DNA of 64,000 bases from Pseudomonas sp. WN033. GTDB lineage: Bacteria > Pseudomonadota > Gammaproteobacteria > Pseudomonadales > Pseudomonadaceae. The translations under genes and the position numbers were made by a program. This document shows, in pieces, positions 54,653 to 62,888 of this stretch. Position 1 is the stretch's first letter, and each line of letters starts with the position of its first letter. The stretch covers positions 62,001-126,000 of the forward strand of contig NSKG01000003.1 in NCBI GenBank assembly GCA_002287035.1, written 5' to 3'. A model generated the notes under the pieces. That model searched no databases, had not been told where the DNA came from, and saw only the letters and a program-made list of their open reading frames with translations.

Positions 54653-55615
54653 ATGAGTAGTCGCATGACCATGGGGCTTGCCAGTTTTTTGATCGTGGGG
54701 GCTGTAGTGGCCGGGTACTGGGGGTTGACTCTCAGTAAGCCGCAATCATCCGCTCCGCTAGCGGAGCCTGTTCTATCCCAACCTGTCCAGACCGAAACTC
54801 CGGCTGCCGAACTTGATTCCCTGCTGGAACGCAGCATGCCCGAGTCGCGCAGTGGTGTGGTGGTACTGGCGCGAGACCTCAAGGCGCCGAGTGTGTTGCA
54901 GGCCGAGGATCTGGTGCTTGAGCAGGTGCGTATCGCGCCCCCAGGCAGTTTCTCTGACATCAACGCAGTGCTCGGGCGTACGCTCTGGCGTGATATGCCT
55001 GCCGGTAGCTGGCTTGCCGATACCAGCTTCGAAATAGCTGGTCCGCTGGCCAGAATGATTCGTGCCGACGAGCGTGCATTGGCAATCGAACTGGATGAAG
55101 TAGTCGCTGGCGGCGGGCACCTGCAACCGGGGGACTTTGTCGATGTGCTGCTGTTTCTGCGTGAGGATGAGCGCAATACCGATCGTACTGCTCAGGTGGT
55201 CGTGCCGGCTCTGCGGGTTCTGAGTGTTGGTCCGCAACTGGGAGCCAGTCGCCACGGTGAGCCCCTGCAAGCTCCGCCTGCTGATACGGATCAGGACGAA
55301 CGCCGCAGCCGCCGGGCGGATCAGCCTCGCACTGCGGTCCTGGCTGTGCCCGAAGCGCTACTGACCCGGTTCATGCTGGCCACACAGGTGGGCACATTGC
55401 GCCTGGCGGTGCGTAGTGTTGATGAGCAGTTGCTGGCGGCCTACTACGCTGGTGAAAGTGCAACAGTTGAAGTTGAGGAACTGAAAAGACAACTGTTTCA
55501 GTTCGAGAAACTGGCGATGCGCCAGGCTGCCAGGCCGCAAGCGGGTCTGGTAGCACCCCGTTCAGCCAGTGTTCCGGTGTATCACGGCAACTCGGTTGCC
55601 CGGCAAAACCCCTGA
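54653..55615 (+). CDS. rcpC: Flp pilus assembly protein RcpC/CpaB
   Basis: A 320-residue periplasmic protein with an N-terminal membrane helix (LASFLIVGAVVAGYWGLTL). A SAF/beta-clip domain follows (VVLARDLKAPSVLQAEDLVLEQ), then the RcpC domain with RALAIELDEVVAGGGHLQPGDFVDVLL. RcpC supports secretin function and pilin handling. A strong AAGGAGAG precedes the ATG. First gene of rcpCA-tadZABCD. Confidence 0.94.
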   Translation: MSSRMTMGLASFLIVGAVVAGYWGLTLSKPQSSAPLAEPVLSQPVQTETPAAELDSLLERSMPESRSGVVVLARDLKAPSVLQAEDLVLEQVRIAPPGSFSDINAVLGRTLWRDMPAGSWLADTSFEIAGPLARMIRADERALAIELDEVVAGGGHLQPGDFVDVLLFLREDERNTDRTAQVVVPALRVLSVGPQLGASRHGEPLQAPPADTDQDERRSRRADQPRTAVLAVPEALLTRFMLATQVGTLRLAVRSVDEQLLAAYYAGESATVEVEELKRQLFQFEKLAMRQAARPQAGLVAPRSASVPVYHGNSVARQNP

Positions 55616-55632
55616 TCAGCAAGGAAGCGAGC

Positions 55633-56880
55633 ATGAGCAAGCGAATCATCGGTAAAGCTTTCCGGGGGGTATCAACTGCCTGTGCATTGGTCTTGGCCGG
55701 CCCGGTGCTGGCCAACAACCCCTGCGTAGCCTTGCAAGAGGCCCCCGGTGTGTTGGAGGTGGGCTATGGCATGCAGCACGAAGTCCAGTTGCCAGTGCCC
55801 ATCACGCGTCTGGCCGTGGGCAACCCCGAAGTAGCCGAAGTGCGGCTGACCGGGCGTCAGTCCTTTCTGATTACCACCACCGGCAGCGGGGTGACCAATA
55901 TCAGTGTCTGGACCCGCTGCGCTGCTGCACCGCGCCAAAGCATGCTGTTTGTTCAGGGCGAGGCGGTGTCGGCCTTGGCTCACCCGGTTCAATCGGTGCA
56001 GGATGAGCGCGATCTACCCAGTCAGGTCCAGACCGACATCCGCTTTGTCGAGGTCAATCGCAGCAAGCTGAAGGCCATGGGCGTCTCGCTACTGGGTACC
56101 GGATCCGGCAATTTCCTTTTTGGTTCGCCCGGCGCATCTCCGGGCAGTGTTCCGATTGGCGGGGTGGGCAATCTCACCCCGGGGCTCAATCTGCCCTTGC
56201 CGGACACCGGTTTCAATATCGTCTGGGGTGGTGGTAGCAGTCGGGTGCTGGGGGCGCTGAATGCACTGGAAAACAGCGGCTTCGCCTACACCCTGGCACG
56301 TCCCAGTCTGGTGGCCCTGAGTGGACAGAGTGCGAGCTTTCTGGCCGGGGGGGAGTTCCCGGTGCCGGTACCCAGCAGTGGCAGTGATTCGGTTTCGATT
56401 CAGTACAAGGAGTTCGGGGTACGTCTGAGCCTGACCCCTACAGTGGTCGGCCGCGACCGGATAACCCTCAAGGTGGCGCCGGAGGTCAGCGAGCTGGACT
56501 TCAACAGTGGTATCAGCATCGAAGGCATCACGGTGCCGGCGCTGAATGTCCGGCGGACCGACACCAGTGTGTCACTGGCTGACGGCGAGAGCTTTGTCAT
56601 CAGTGGCCTGATCAGTACCCGCAGTGCGTCAGCGGTCGACAAGCTGCCGGGGTTGGGGGACTTGCCGATTCTGGGAGCGTTTTTCCGTTCTTCGCGGATT
56701 GATCGTGAAGAACGCGAACTGCTGATGGTAGTGACTCCGCGTCTGGTCCAGCCGCTGGCGGCCAATGCCCAGCTTCCCGAGTTGCCTGGCGAAAGCCTGC
56801 GGCGCTATGACCCTTCGGCATTTGAGCTGCTGCTGTTTGAGAACGGCGAGTTTGATCAGCGTCGCGGGTTGACCAGGTGA
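55633..56880 (+). CDS. rcpA: Tad secretin RcpA/CpaC
   Basis: A 415-residue type II/III secretin family protein. A signal peptide ends near GPVLANN. The pilus-assembly N-terminal domain contains LPVPITRLAVGNPEVAEVRL. The secretin domain contains QVQTDIRFVEVNRSKLKAMG, LSGQSASFLAGGEFPVPVP, the GVRLSLTPTV strand, and the C-terminal DKLPGLGDLPILGAFFRS with RELLMVVTPRLV. It forms the outer-membrane pore for the pilus. It starts 17 bases after rcpC with an AAGGAAG site. Confidence 0.96.
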   Translation: MSKRIIGKAFRGVSTACALVLAGPVLANNPCVALQEAPGVLEVGYGMQHEVQLPVPITRLAVGNPEVAEVRLTGRQSFLITTTGSGVTNISVWTRCAAAPRQSMLFVQGEAVSALAHPVQSVQDERDLPSQVQTDIRFVEVNRSKLKAMGVSLLGTGSGNFLFGSPGASPGSVPIGGVGNLTPGLNLPLPDTGFNIVWGGGSSRVLGALNALENSGFAYTLARPSLVALSGQSASFLAGGEFPVPVPSSGSDSVSIQYKEFGVRLSLTPTVVGRDRITLKVAPEVSELDFNSGISIEGITVPALNVRRTDTSVSLADGESFVISGLISTRSASAVDKLPGLGDLPILGAFFRSSRIDREERELLMVVTPRLVQPLAANAQLPELPGESLRRYDPSAFELLLFENGEFDQRRGLTR

Positions 56881-56890
56881 GGGTTTGGTA

Positions 56891-58060
56891 ATGGAGCATA
56901 CCTTTTTAGCGTGTACCCACAATGTGACGGATGTCGAGTGGCTGCAGACTGCCCTGGCGCCCATGGGCCAGGTGCTCAAGGTTGGCGAGACGCTCGATGA
57001 CCTGCTGGGCCTGATCGATGCCACGGGCGCGAGCCTGGTATTTGTCGGGGTTGACCGGGACAACCTGGTTAGCCAATGCGCATTGGTCGAGAGTCTGTTG
57101 GCGGCCCGGCCATTGCTGATCGTGGTAGCCCTGGGCGATGGCTTCGACAATCAGTTGGTGATCGGCGCGATGCGCGCTGGCGCGCGGGATTTCATCACTT
57201 ACGGTCTGCGTGGCAGCGAGGTCATGGGGCTGGTTCGGCGGCTGTGTGATCGGTTGCCGCAACTGCCGGCTCACCGGCAGCAAGGTGGTTTGAGTCTGTT
57301 GTACGGCGCCCAGCCAGACAGTGATGCGGCGTTGGTCGCTGCCCATCTGGGGTTGTTGCTACAGCGCAGTGGCAAGCGGACCCTGCTGGTGGATCTGGGC
57401 TTGCCAAACGGCGAAAGCATGGACGTGCTCGGCCTGGAGCCGGCGTTCCAGTTTGCTGATGCAATCCGTAATCTGCGTCGGCTCGACGGCAACCTGATCG
57501 AGACCGCCTTTGCCCGCCATGCCAGCGGCTTGCAGGTTCTGGCGCTAGGCACCGAAGAGGAAGGACTGGAACATTACCGCTCGGCGGAGCTGTATCTGCT
57601 GCTGAGCACCTTGCGTCAGCAGTTCGAACAGGTGGTGGTCAACCTCTGCGGCCAGCACGACAGTGATGTGCTGCGGACCTTTGTCAGCAATGCCGAGCGT
57701 CTGTACTGGTATAGCGACCAGAGTGTGTCCAGTTGCCGGCGCAATCTGGACATGCTGCAACTGTGGCGCGAGCGCGGGCTGAAGCTGGATCACGCCCGCC
57801 TGCTGGTGGATCGTTATATCGACAGTGTCGCTCCGGACATCAAGACCCTGGGGCGCACCTACGACATGCCGATATTGGGCGGCCTGCCCTTGAGTCCGGC
57901 CTTGCGCCTCAAGGTCAAGAATCAAAGCCGACCCTTGTTCGAGCTGGCGCCGCGTGACGCCTTGAGCCGGGCTCTGCAGCAACTGTTCAAGGATGCCTCC
58001 AGTCTGGCGGGCAGTGCCGAGCCTGGGTTCTGGCAGCGCCTGATGGGGCTTGGCAAATGA
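56891..58060 (+). CDS. tadZ: TadZ-like pilus localisation protein
   Basis: A 389-residue protein with a receiver-like N-terminal domain (residues about 1-120; LVFVGVDRDNL, VIGAMRAGARDFITYGL) fused to a MinD/ParA-type domain. TadZ places the Tad machine at the cell pole. The P-loop region is replaced by LLYGAQPDSDAALVAAHLG, without the Lys and Gly of a deviant Walker A, so ATP hydrolysis is unlikely. The start at 56891 is preferred because AGGG lies seven bases before. Position between rcpA and tadA supports the call. Confidence 0.9.
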   Translation: MEHTFLACTHNVTDVEWLQTALAPMGQVLKVGETLDDLLGLIDATGASLVFVGVDRDNLVSQCALVESLLAARPLLIVVALGDGFDNQLVIGAMRAGARDFITYGLRGSEVMGLVRRLCDRLPQLPAHRQQGGLSLLYGAQPDSDAALVAAHLGLLLQRSGKRTLLVDLGLPNGESMDVLGLEPAFQFADAIRNLRRLDGNLIETAFARHASGLQVLALGTEEEGLEHYRSAELYLLLSTLRQQFEQVVVNLCGQHDSDVLRTFVSNAERLYWYSDQSVSSCRRNLDMLQLWRERGLKLDHARLLVDRYIDSVAPDIKTLGRTYDMPILGGLPLSPALRLKVKNQSRPLFELAPRDALSRALQQLFKDASSLAGSAEPGFWQRLMGLGK

Positions 58061-59301
58061 ACCAGCGCACTACCTTCGGCAGCAACCACGGCACTGATCC
58101 CGGTTCACTCAAGGCGCTGCTGCATCGCTATATCATCGATGCGCTGGAAGAAGAGCCCGACAACCTGCTCGAAGGTGCACGCCCGGCGCTGGCCCAGTTC
58201 GTTGCCGAGCAGGTGGCTGAGTTCGTCAAGCGTAGGCACCTGGCGGTATCGCGCTATGAAGTAGACCATCTGACCGAGGAACTGCTGGATGAACTGACCG
58301 GGTTTGGCCCGCTGGAAATTCTGCTGCGTGATCCGGCGGTCACTGAAATTCTGGTCAACGGTCCGCAACGGATCTTTATCGAGCGCGGCGGGGTGCTGCA
58401 TCACAGCGAGTTGCGATTTATGGATGACCAGCACCTGCTGCGGGTCATTCAGCGCATCCTGGCGCCGATAGGCCGGCGTCTGGATGAATCCTCGCCGATG
58501 GTCGATGCGCGCATGCCTGATGGTAGCCGGATCAATGCGGTGATCCCGCCGGTTGCGCTGGACGGCCCCTGTCTGTCGGTGCGCAAATTTCGCAAGGATC
58601 TGCTCAAAAGCGCCGATCTGCTGGCTTCACAGTCGCTGGATACGGCGATTCTGGAGTTCCTGCAACTGGCGGTCAGGCAGCGCTGCAATATTCTGGTCAG
58701 CGGTGGTACCGGCACCGGCAAAACCACCATGCTAAACATGCTCAGTCAACTCATCGAGCGTCGTGAGCGGATTGTCACCATCGAGGATACAGCCGAGCTG
58801 CAACTGCATCACGATCATGTGGTGCGTTTGGAAACCCGCCCGCCGAATGCTGATGGGCACGGTGAAGTAGCTGCCAGGGATCTGGTACGCAATGCCCTGC
58901 GCATGCGCCCTGATCGGATCATCCTTGGCGAAATTCGTGGTGTCGAGGTCATGGATGTGCTAACGGCGATGAACACCGGCCATGATGGCTCGATGAGCAC
59001 CCTGCACGCCAACAATGCCCAGGATGCCCTGCTGCGCCTTGAGTCGCTGGTGGGGCTGGCGGGAATGCAGGTGGCGGAGCGGACCTTGCGCCAGACCATT
59101 TGCTCGGCGATTGACATCGTGCTGCAACTGACCCGGTTGGCGGATGGCCGTCGCTGTGTATCCGAGGTGCTGGAGGTGGTCGGCCTGCGCGATGGGCAGT
59201 ATGTGACCAATACCCTGTTCCGGCTCGACCGCCGAGGTCAGGGAGGTTTTATCCGTGAGGTGATCAACCCGTCGGGAGAGAAACTGCACCGGGCCTTTTA
59301 G
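58057..59301 (+). CDS. tadA: Tad pilus assembly ATPase TadA/CpaF
   Basis: A 414-residue secretion ATPase of the GspE/VirB11 superfamily. It has the N-terminal region GFGPLEILLRDPAVTEILVNG, Walker A SGGTGTGKTTML, an Asp box (IVTIEDTAELQL), Walker B RMRPDRIILGEIRG and the His box (GSMSTLHANN). It powers polymerisation of Flp pilin. The ATG overlaps the tadZ TGA. Confidence 0.97.
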   Translation: MNQRTTFGSNHGTDPGSLKALLHRYIIDALEEEPDNLLEGARPALAQFVAEQVAEFVKRRHLAVSRYEVDHLTEELLDELTGFGPLEILLRDPAVTEILVNGPQRIFIERGGVLHHSELRFMDDQHLLRVIQRILAPIGRRLDESSPMVDARMPDGSRINAVIPPVALDGPCLSVRKFRKDLLKSADLLASQSLDTAILEFLQLAVRQRCNILVSGGTGTGKTTMLNMLSQLIERRERIVTIEDTAELQLHHDHVVRLETRPPNADGHGEVAARDLVRNALRMRPDRIILGEIRGVEVMDVLTAMNTGHDGSMSTLHANNAQDALLRLESLVGLAGMQVAERTLRQTICSAIDIVLQLTRLADGRRCVSEVLEVVGLRDGQYVTNTLFRLDRRGQGGFIREVINPSGEKLHRAF

Positions 59302-59323
59302 AGCGGTGCCTGACAGGGATGGG

Positions 59324-60199
59324 ATGAGTATGAATATGCCGCTGTTATTGGCATTGGCGCTGCTAAGTCTGGGCCTGCTGGTGTTGCGCAGGGGCTTGCG
59401 CCAGGCCGGATCAGAACGGGTAGTGCAGCGCCTGGACAGTGGCCAGGGCGAGCTGGCGCGGCGCCCGGTCGGATGGCTCAAGCGGACCTTTATACGCGCC
59501 GGGCTGAGCCCTTCGCCCTGGGCGCTGCTGCTCGTTCTGGTGGTGTGGTTGCTGGTGTTGCTGCTGAGCTACGGCCTGGGCGGCTGGCCAGGCCTGTTGC
59601 CGGGTGTGTTGATCCCGCTGGTTGGGTTGCGCCTGTACGTGGGCTGGCGCTATCAGCGCCGGGTCAGGCGCATGATCGAGCAGACGCCGCAATTTCTTGA
59701 CCATGTGATTCGTAGTCTCAAGTCCGGCCGCACGCTCGGCGATGGCATGCTGCTGGCCATGCAGGCTGCTCAGCCGCCCCTGAACGAGGCGCTGGCCAGG
59801 ACCCGACGCAACATTCAGCGCGGCGTGCCGTTGGGCGAGGCGATGGATGACTTTGCCCATTTGTACGAGCGCGACGAGTTTCGCATTCTGGCCATGGGGG
59901 TCTGGGTCAACCAGCGTTATGGTGGCAATGCCAGTGAGCTGCTGGACAATCTGATCAGCATGATCCGTGATCGTGAGCGGGCCGCTCGGCAGTTGCGAGC
60001 GTTGACCGGAGAAACCCGGGTCAGTGCTCTGGTACTGGGCTGTCTGCCGGTGGCCATGGCGGGTTACATCTTTATCACCAATCCGGACTTTTTGCTGGGT
60101 ATGTGGCAGGACCCGGGCGGGCGTTTGGCCTTGCTGCTGGCCTTCGTGCTGCAGGCGCTGGGGTGTCTGCTGCTGTGGCGCATGATGAGGAGTATCTGA
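59324..60199 (+). CDS. tadB: Tad inner-membrane platform protein TadB
   Basis: A 291-residue GspF-type membrane protein with hydrophobic helices at the N-terminus, middle (WALLLVLVVWLLVLLLSYGL) and C-terminus. The T2SSF domain includes IEQTPQFLDHVIRSLKSGRTLGDGMLLAMQ and RDEFRILAMGVWVNQRYGGN. It pairs with TadC as the pilus base. The start is ambiguous among GTG 59306, ATG 59324 and ATG 59330; I chose 59324. Confidence 0.94.
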   Translation: MSMNMPLLLALALLSLGLLVLRRGLRQAGSERVVQRLDSGQGELARRPVGWLKRTFIRAGLSPSPWALLLVLVVWLLVLLLSYGLGGWPGLLPGVLIPLVGLRLYVGWRYQRRVRRMIEQTPQFLDHVIRSLKSGRTLGDGMLLAMQAAQPPLNEALARTRRNIQRGVPLGEAMDDFAHLYERDEFRILAMGVWVNQRYGGNASELLDNLISMIRDRERAARQLRALTGETRVSALVLGCLPVAMAGYIFITNPDFLLGMWQDPGGRLALLLAFVLQALGCLLLWRMMRSI

Positions 60200-60200
60200 C

Positions 60201-61082
60201 ATGGGCCTGTTGCTGCTGAGTGCGCTACTGCTACTGCTGGCTGCGGGCGTACTGCTGCGTGCGAGCTGGCGTGAGCATCAGGCGGCCCGGCATGTCGCCC
60301 AGCGCCTGGGCGGTGATGCATCCGCCGGTGCAGTATTCAGAGGCTTGAGTCTGCAGGGGTTGGGTCGGCGTGGGCGCTCACTCGACAATGAAACCTCGCA
60401 GTTGCTGGATCGTTTGGGCTGGCGCAAGACCCGCCAGCGGGCCCGGTTCTTCGCCTTGCAACTACTGGTGCCGCTGCTGTTGCTGGTCCTGGTGCTGCTG
60501 GTGCAATGGTTGCGCAGCGAGCCGCCGGCCCAACCCTGGCTGGCTCCCCTGTTTGCTCTGGGGATCGGCTACCTGCTGCCCAAGCGGGTGCTGGCCAGCG
60601 CGGTGAAAAAGCGCCAGGAGCGACTGGCCTATGAAATTTCGACCCTGATCCCGATGCTGCGCATGTTGTTCGAGGTAGGCATGACGGTCGAACAGGCCTT
60701 GCGGGTACTCAGCAACGAGGGCCGGGAGATTCTGCCGGAGCTGAGCTGGGAATTGCGCCAGGCTCTGAACCGGGTCGATGCCGGCCTGGAGCTGGCCGGC
60801 GAACTGAAGCAGGTGAGCCACTGGGTTGAGGTCGATGAAGTTACCGATTGCTTCGCCATTCTCGAGCAGTTGATCCATCAGGGCGGAGGTGCCATGGCTT
60901 CGTTGCTGGCCTTGAAGGAACTGCTCGATGACCGGCGCATGACCAGTTTGCAGGAGCGGGTCTCGAAACTGTCGGCAAAAATGTCGGTGGTCATGATCCT
61001 GTTCCTGTTTCCGGCGCTGCTGATCGTTCTGGCCGGGCCGGGTTTAATTGCAATTTTTCAGGCCTTGGGAGGCATGAGATGA
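60201..61082 (+). CDS. tadC: Tad inner-membrane platform protein TadC
   Basis: A 293-residue GspF-type membrane protein with three to four helices. The T2SSF part reads YEISTLIPMLRMLFEVGMTVEQALRVLSNEG, and the final helix is MSVVMILFLFPALLIVLAGPG. It partners TadB. It starts one base after the tadB stop. Confidence 0.94.
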   Translation: MGLLLLSALLLLLAAGVLLRASWREHQAARHVAQRLGGDASAGAVFRGLSLQGLGRRGRSLDNETSQLLDRLGWRKTRQRARFFALQLLVPLLLLVLVLLVQWLRSEPPAQPWLAPLFALGIGYLLPKRVLASAVKKRQERLAYEISTLIPMLRMLFEVGMTVEQALRVLSNEGREILPELSWELRQALNRVDAGLELAGELKQVSHWVEVDEVTDCFAILEQLIHQGGGAMASLLALKELLDDRRMTSLQERVSKLSAKMSVVMILFLFPALLIVLAGPGLIAIFQALGGMR

Positions 61083-62014
61083 AACGGATAGTCACTACTC
61101 TGTTGCTGGCGGGCGTACTGCAGGGTTGTGCCAGCACGCCAGCGCCGAGCTCCTGGCTGGTGCAGCGCCAGAGTTCGCCCCCCAAACCCTGCGAGCCGCT
61201 GACCGGTGATCAGGAACTGGTGCTTAATCTGGCCCGCGAACTGGCCGAGTCCGGACGTCTGCATGCGGCACTGGCCAATCTTGAAAGGCTACCCGGAAGC
61301 TTGCCTGAGGCGCGACTGAACAAGGCCCGGCTACTGAGAGTGCTGGGGCATGCCGAAGCCGAACCGTTGTACCGCAGCCTGCTCAATACCTGTCTGGTGG
61401 CTGAAGGGCAGCACGGCCTGGGGCAGATCGAGGTGGCTCGCCAGAACTATCCGCAAGCGTTGGAGCATTTGCGTGCGGCAGTCAGCCTGGCACCGGCCAA
61501 TGCGGCCATGCGCAACGATCTGGGCGTTGCCTATCTGAATTTGCGGCAATTGCCCGAGTCGCGTTTCGAGCTGATGACGGCGCTGGAATTGCGTGACGGC
61601 GAAACCCGGGCGGCGGAAAACCTGCTGACCCTGTTGATCTATCAGGATGACTGGCCGCAGGCCCGTGATCTGGTAACAGCCCAGGGGCTGACCCCGGCTC
61701 AGTTCCGCCATGCTGAACAGCGGGCTCAAAGGCTCAAGGGGGAGGATCAGGCGGCGGGTCAGGTATTGGCCAGTCAGCCGACTGAATCGGTGCCGGCGGC
61801 CCCGGTCGCGCGTCCCCAGTCGACTGCCCGGCCGGCGGCAACGCCGGTCGCTGCAACTGTCACTCCTGCTGCGCCCGTCAGCGTGGCTCCGGTAGCCCCT
61901 GCGCCTCGGGCTTTGGGGCCGACCGTGGGAGGCGTTCAGCAGGTAGCGCCAGCAGGCGCTCGACCAATCGTACCTATTGCCGGGGTGGAAACAACAGCCT
62001 CGGCCGGGGAATGA
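61079..62014 (+). CDS. tadD: TadD-like TPR pilotin lipoprotein
   Basis: A 311-residue lipoprotein (lipobox GVLQGC, Cys17). Tetratricopeptide repeats over about residues 40-200 include LNLARELAESGRLHAALANLERL and ALEHLRAAVSLAPANAAMRNDLGVAY. A low-complexity Pro/Ala/Val tail follows from about 230. TadD acts with the secretin. The ATG overlaps the tadC TGA. Confidence 0.92.
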   Translation: MKRIVTTLLLAGVLQGCASTPAPSSWLVQRQSSPPKPCEPLTGDQELVLNLARELAESGRLHAALANLERLPGSLPEARLNKARLLRVLGHAEAEPLYRSLLNTCLVAEGQHGLGQIEVARQNYPQALEHLRAAVSLAPANAAMRNDLGVAYLNLRQLPESRFELMTALELRDGETRAAENLLTLLIYQDDWPQARDLVTAQGLTPAQFRHAEQRAQRLKGEDQAAGQVLASQPTESVPAAPVARPQSTARPAATPVAATVTPAAPVSVAPVAPAPRALGPTVGGVQQVAPAGARPIVPIAGVETTASAGE

Positions 62015-62043
62015 AACGTGATGAGCGAGTCTGGAGAGATGCT

Positions 62044-62310
62044 ATGAACAGAACACTTCTGGCCTTGGCGGGAATCGGGCTGATGTATTGTGGTTCGTTG
62101 GTTGCCGAGCCGGCGCTGATCGCTGAGCGTCCGGAGTCGCAGACTGAGTTGTGGTTGCAGCTTCAGCGTGACGGTAGTCAGGCTTCGGCTCGCCCTCAGA
62201 GTGCGACACCGACTGAACGGGAACTGGCGATGCGTCGTTTGCTGGAGAGCTACAAGCATCCGATCCCCGAGTTTTTCGAGCAGGATGCCGGGGGCCAGGT
62301 TGGGCGCTGA
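62044..62310 (+). CDS. DUF3613 family protein of Tad loci
   Basis: An 88-residue secreted protein with a signal peptide (MNRTLLALAGIGLMYCGSLV) and the pattern TELWLQLQRDGSQAS followed by RRLLESYKHPIPEFFEQD, typical of DUF3613 proteins encoded with Tad genes. Function is unknown. The start at 62044 has GGAGAG upstream; an earlier in-frame ATG (62011) overlaps the tadD stop. Its stop TGA abuts the fppA stop on the other strand (TGATCA). Confidence 0.85.
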   Translation: MNRTLLALAGIGLMYCGSLVAEPALIAERPESQTELWLQLQRDGSQASARPQSATPTERELAMRRLLESYKHPIPEFFEQDAGGQVGR

Positions 62311-62838
62311 TCAACGACTCAGGTGCCAGATCACGGCCAGCAGTAGCCCGCAAAGCAGAAACGGGGCATAAGGCTGCCCGCCTGGCGAATCAGGCTCAAG
62401 CTGGCGCAAATGCTGATGCCAGGTTGCTGGCAGATGTGGCCAGCAGCGCGGTGCCAGCCAAGCCCAGATCAGCATTGCCAGGCCAGCGCCAGCGATGCTC
62501 AACAGCAGGTGCATGACATCGCTGGCCAGGCCCAGAGCGCTGAGCATTTTGACGTCAGCAGCCCCCATGTGGCCGCGCAGGTAGCCGGGCAGGCTGAATA
62601 GCAGAGCCAGCCCCAGAGCTGACATGGCCTGCAGTGGGCTGGCACCGGTCAGGCTCTGGCCACTGAATAGCAGGTAGCCGGCAGCCAGCACCAGCGCCGG
62701 CAAGGTCAGCAGATTGCTGATAAGCCGGTGACGGGCATCTTGCAGGGCGCACAGGGCGCACCAGGCAATCAGGGCAGCAGACAAGGCAAGTAGCTCCTTT
62801 GGGCTTGCCGGGCATGGCGCAGTATGAACAGGACACAT
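62311..62838 (-). CDS. fppA: Prepilin peptidase FppA (A24 family)
   Basis: A 175-residue inner-membrane aspartyl protease with about five to six helices. The two catalytic aspartates are in LQDARHRLISN and GAADVKMLSALGL, the latter the GxxD form of the A24 site. It cleaves Flp and the TadE/F pseudopilins and lacks the N-methyltransferase domain of PilD, as expected for FppA. The start is uncertain: ATG 62838 or GTG 62850. It is divergent from the pprA-like gene. Confidence 0.9.
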   Translation of the reverse strand: MCPVHTAPCPASPKELLALSAALIAWCALCALQDARHRLISNLLTLPALVLAAGYLLFSGQSLTGASPLQAMSALGLALLFSLPGYLRGHMGAADVKMLSALGLASDVMHLLLSIAGAGLAMLIWAWLAPRCWPHLPATWHQHLRQLEPDSPGGQPYAPFLLCGLLLAVIWHLSR

Positions 62839-62888
62839 GCATGGTAGCACTCGGAGTCAGCATCGGGGTGTGGCTTGAGGGGCGCTGA

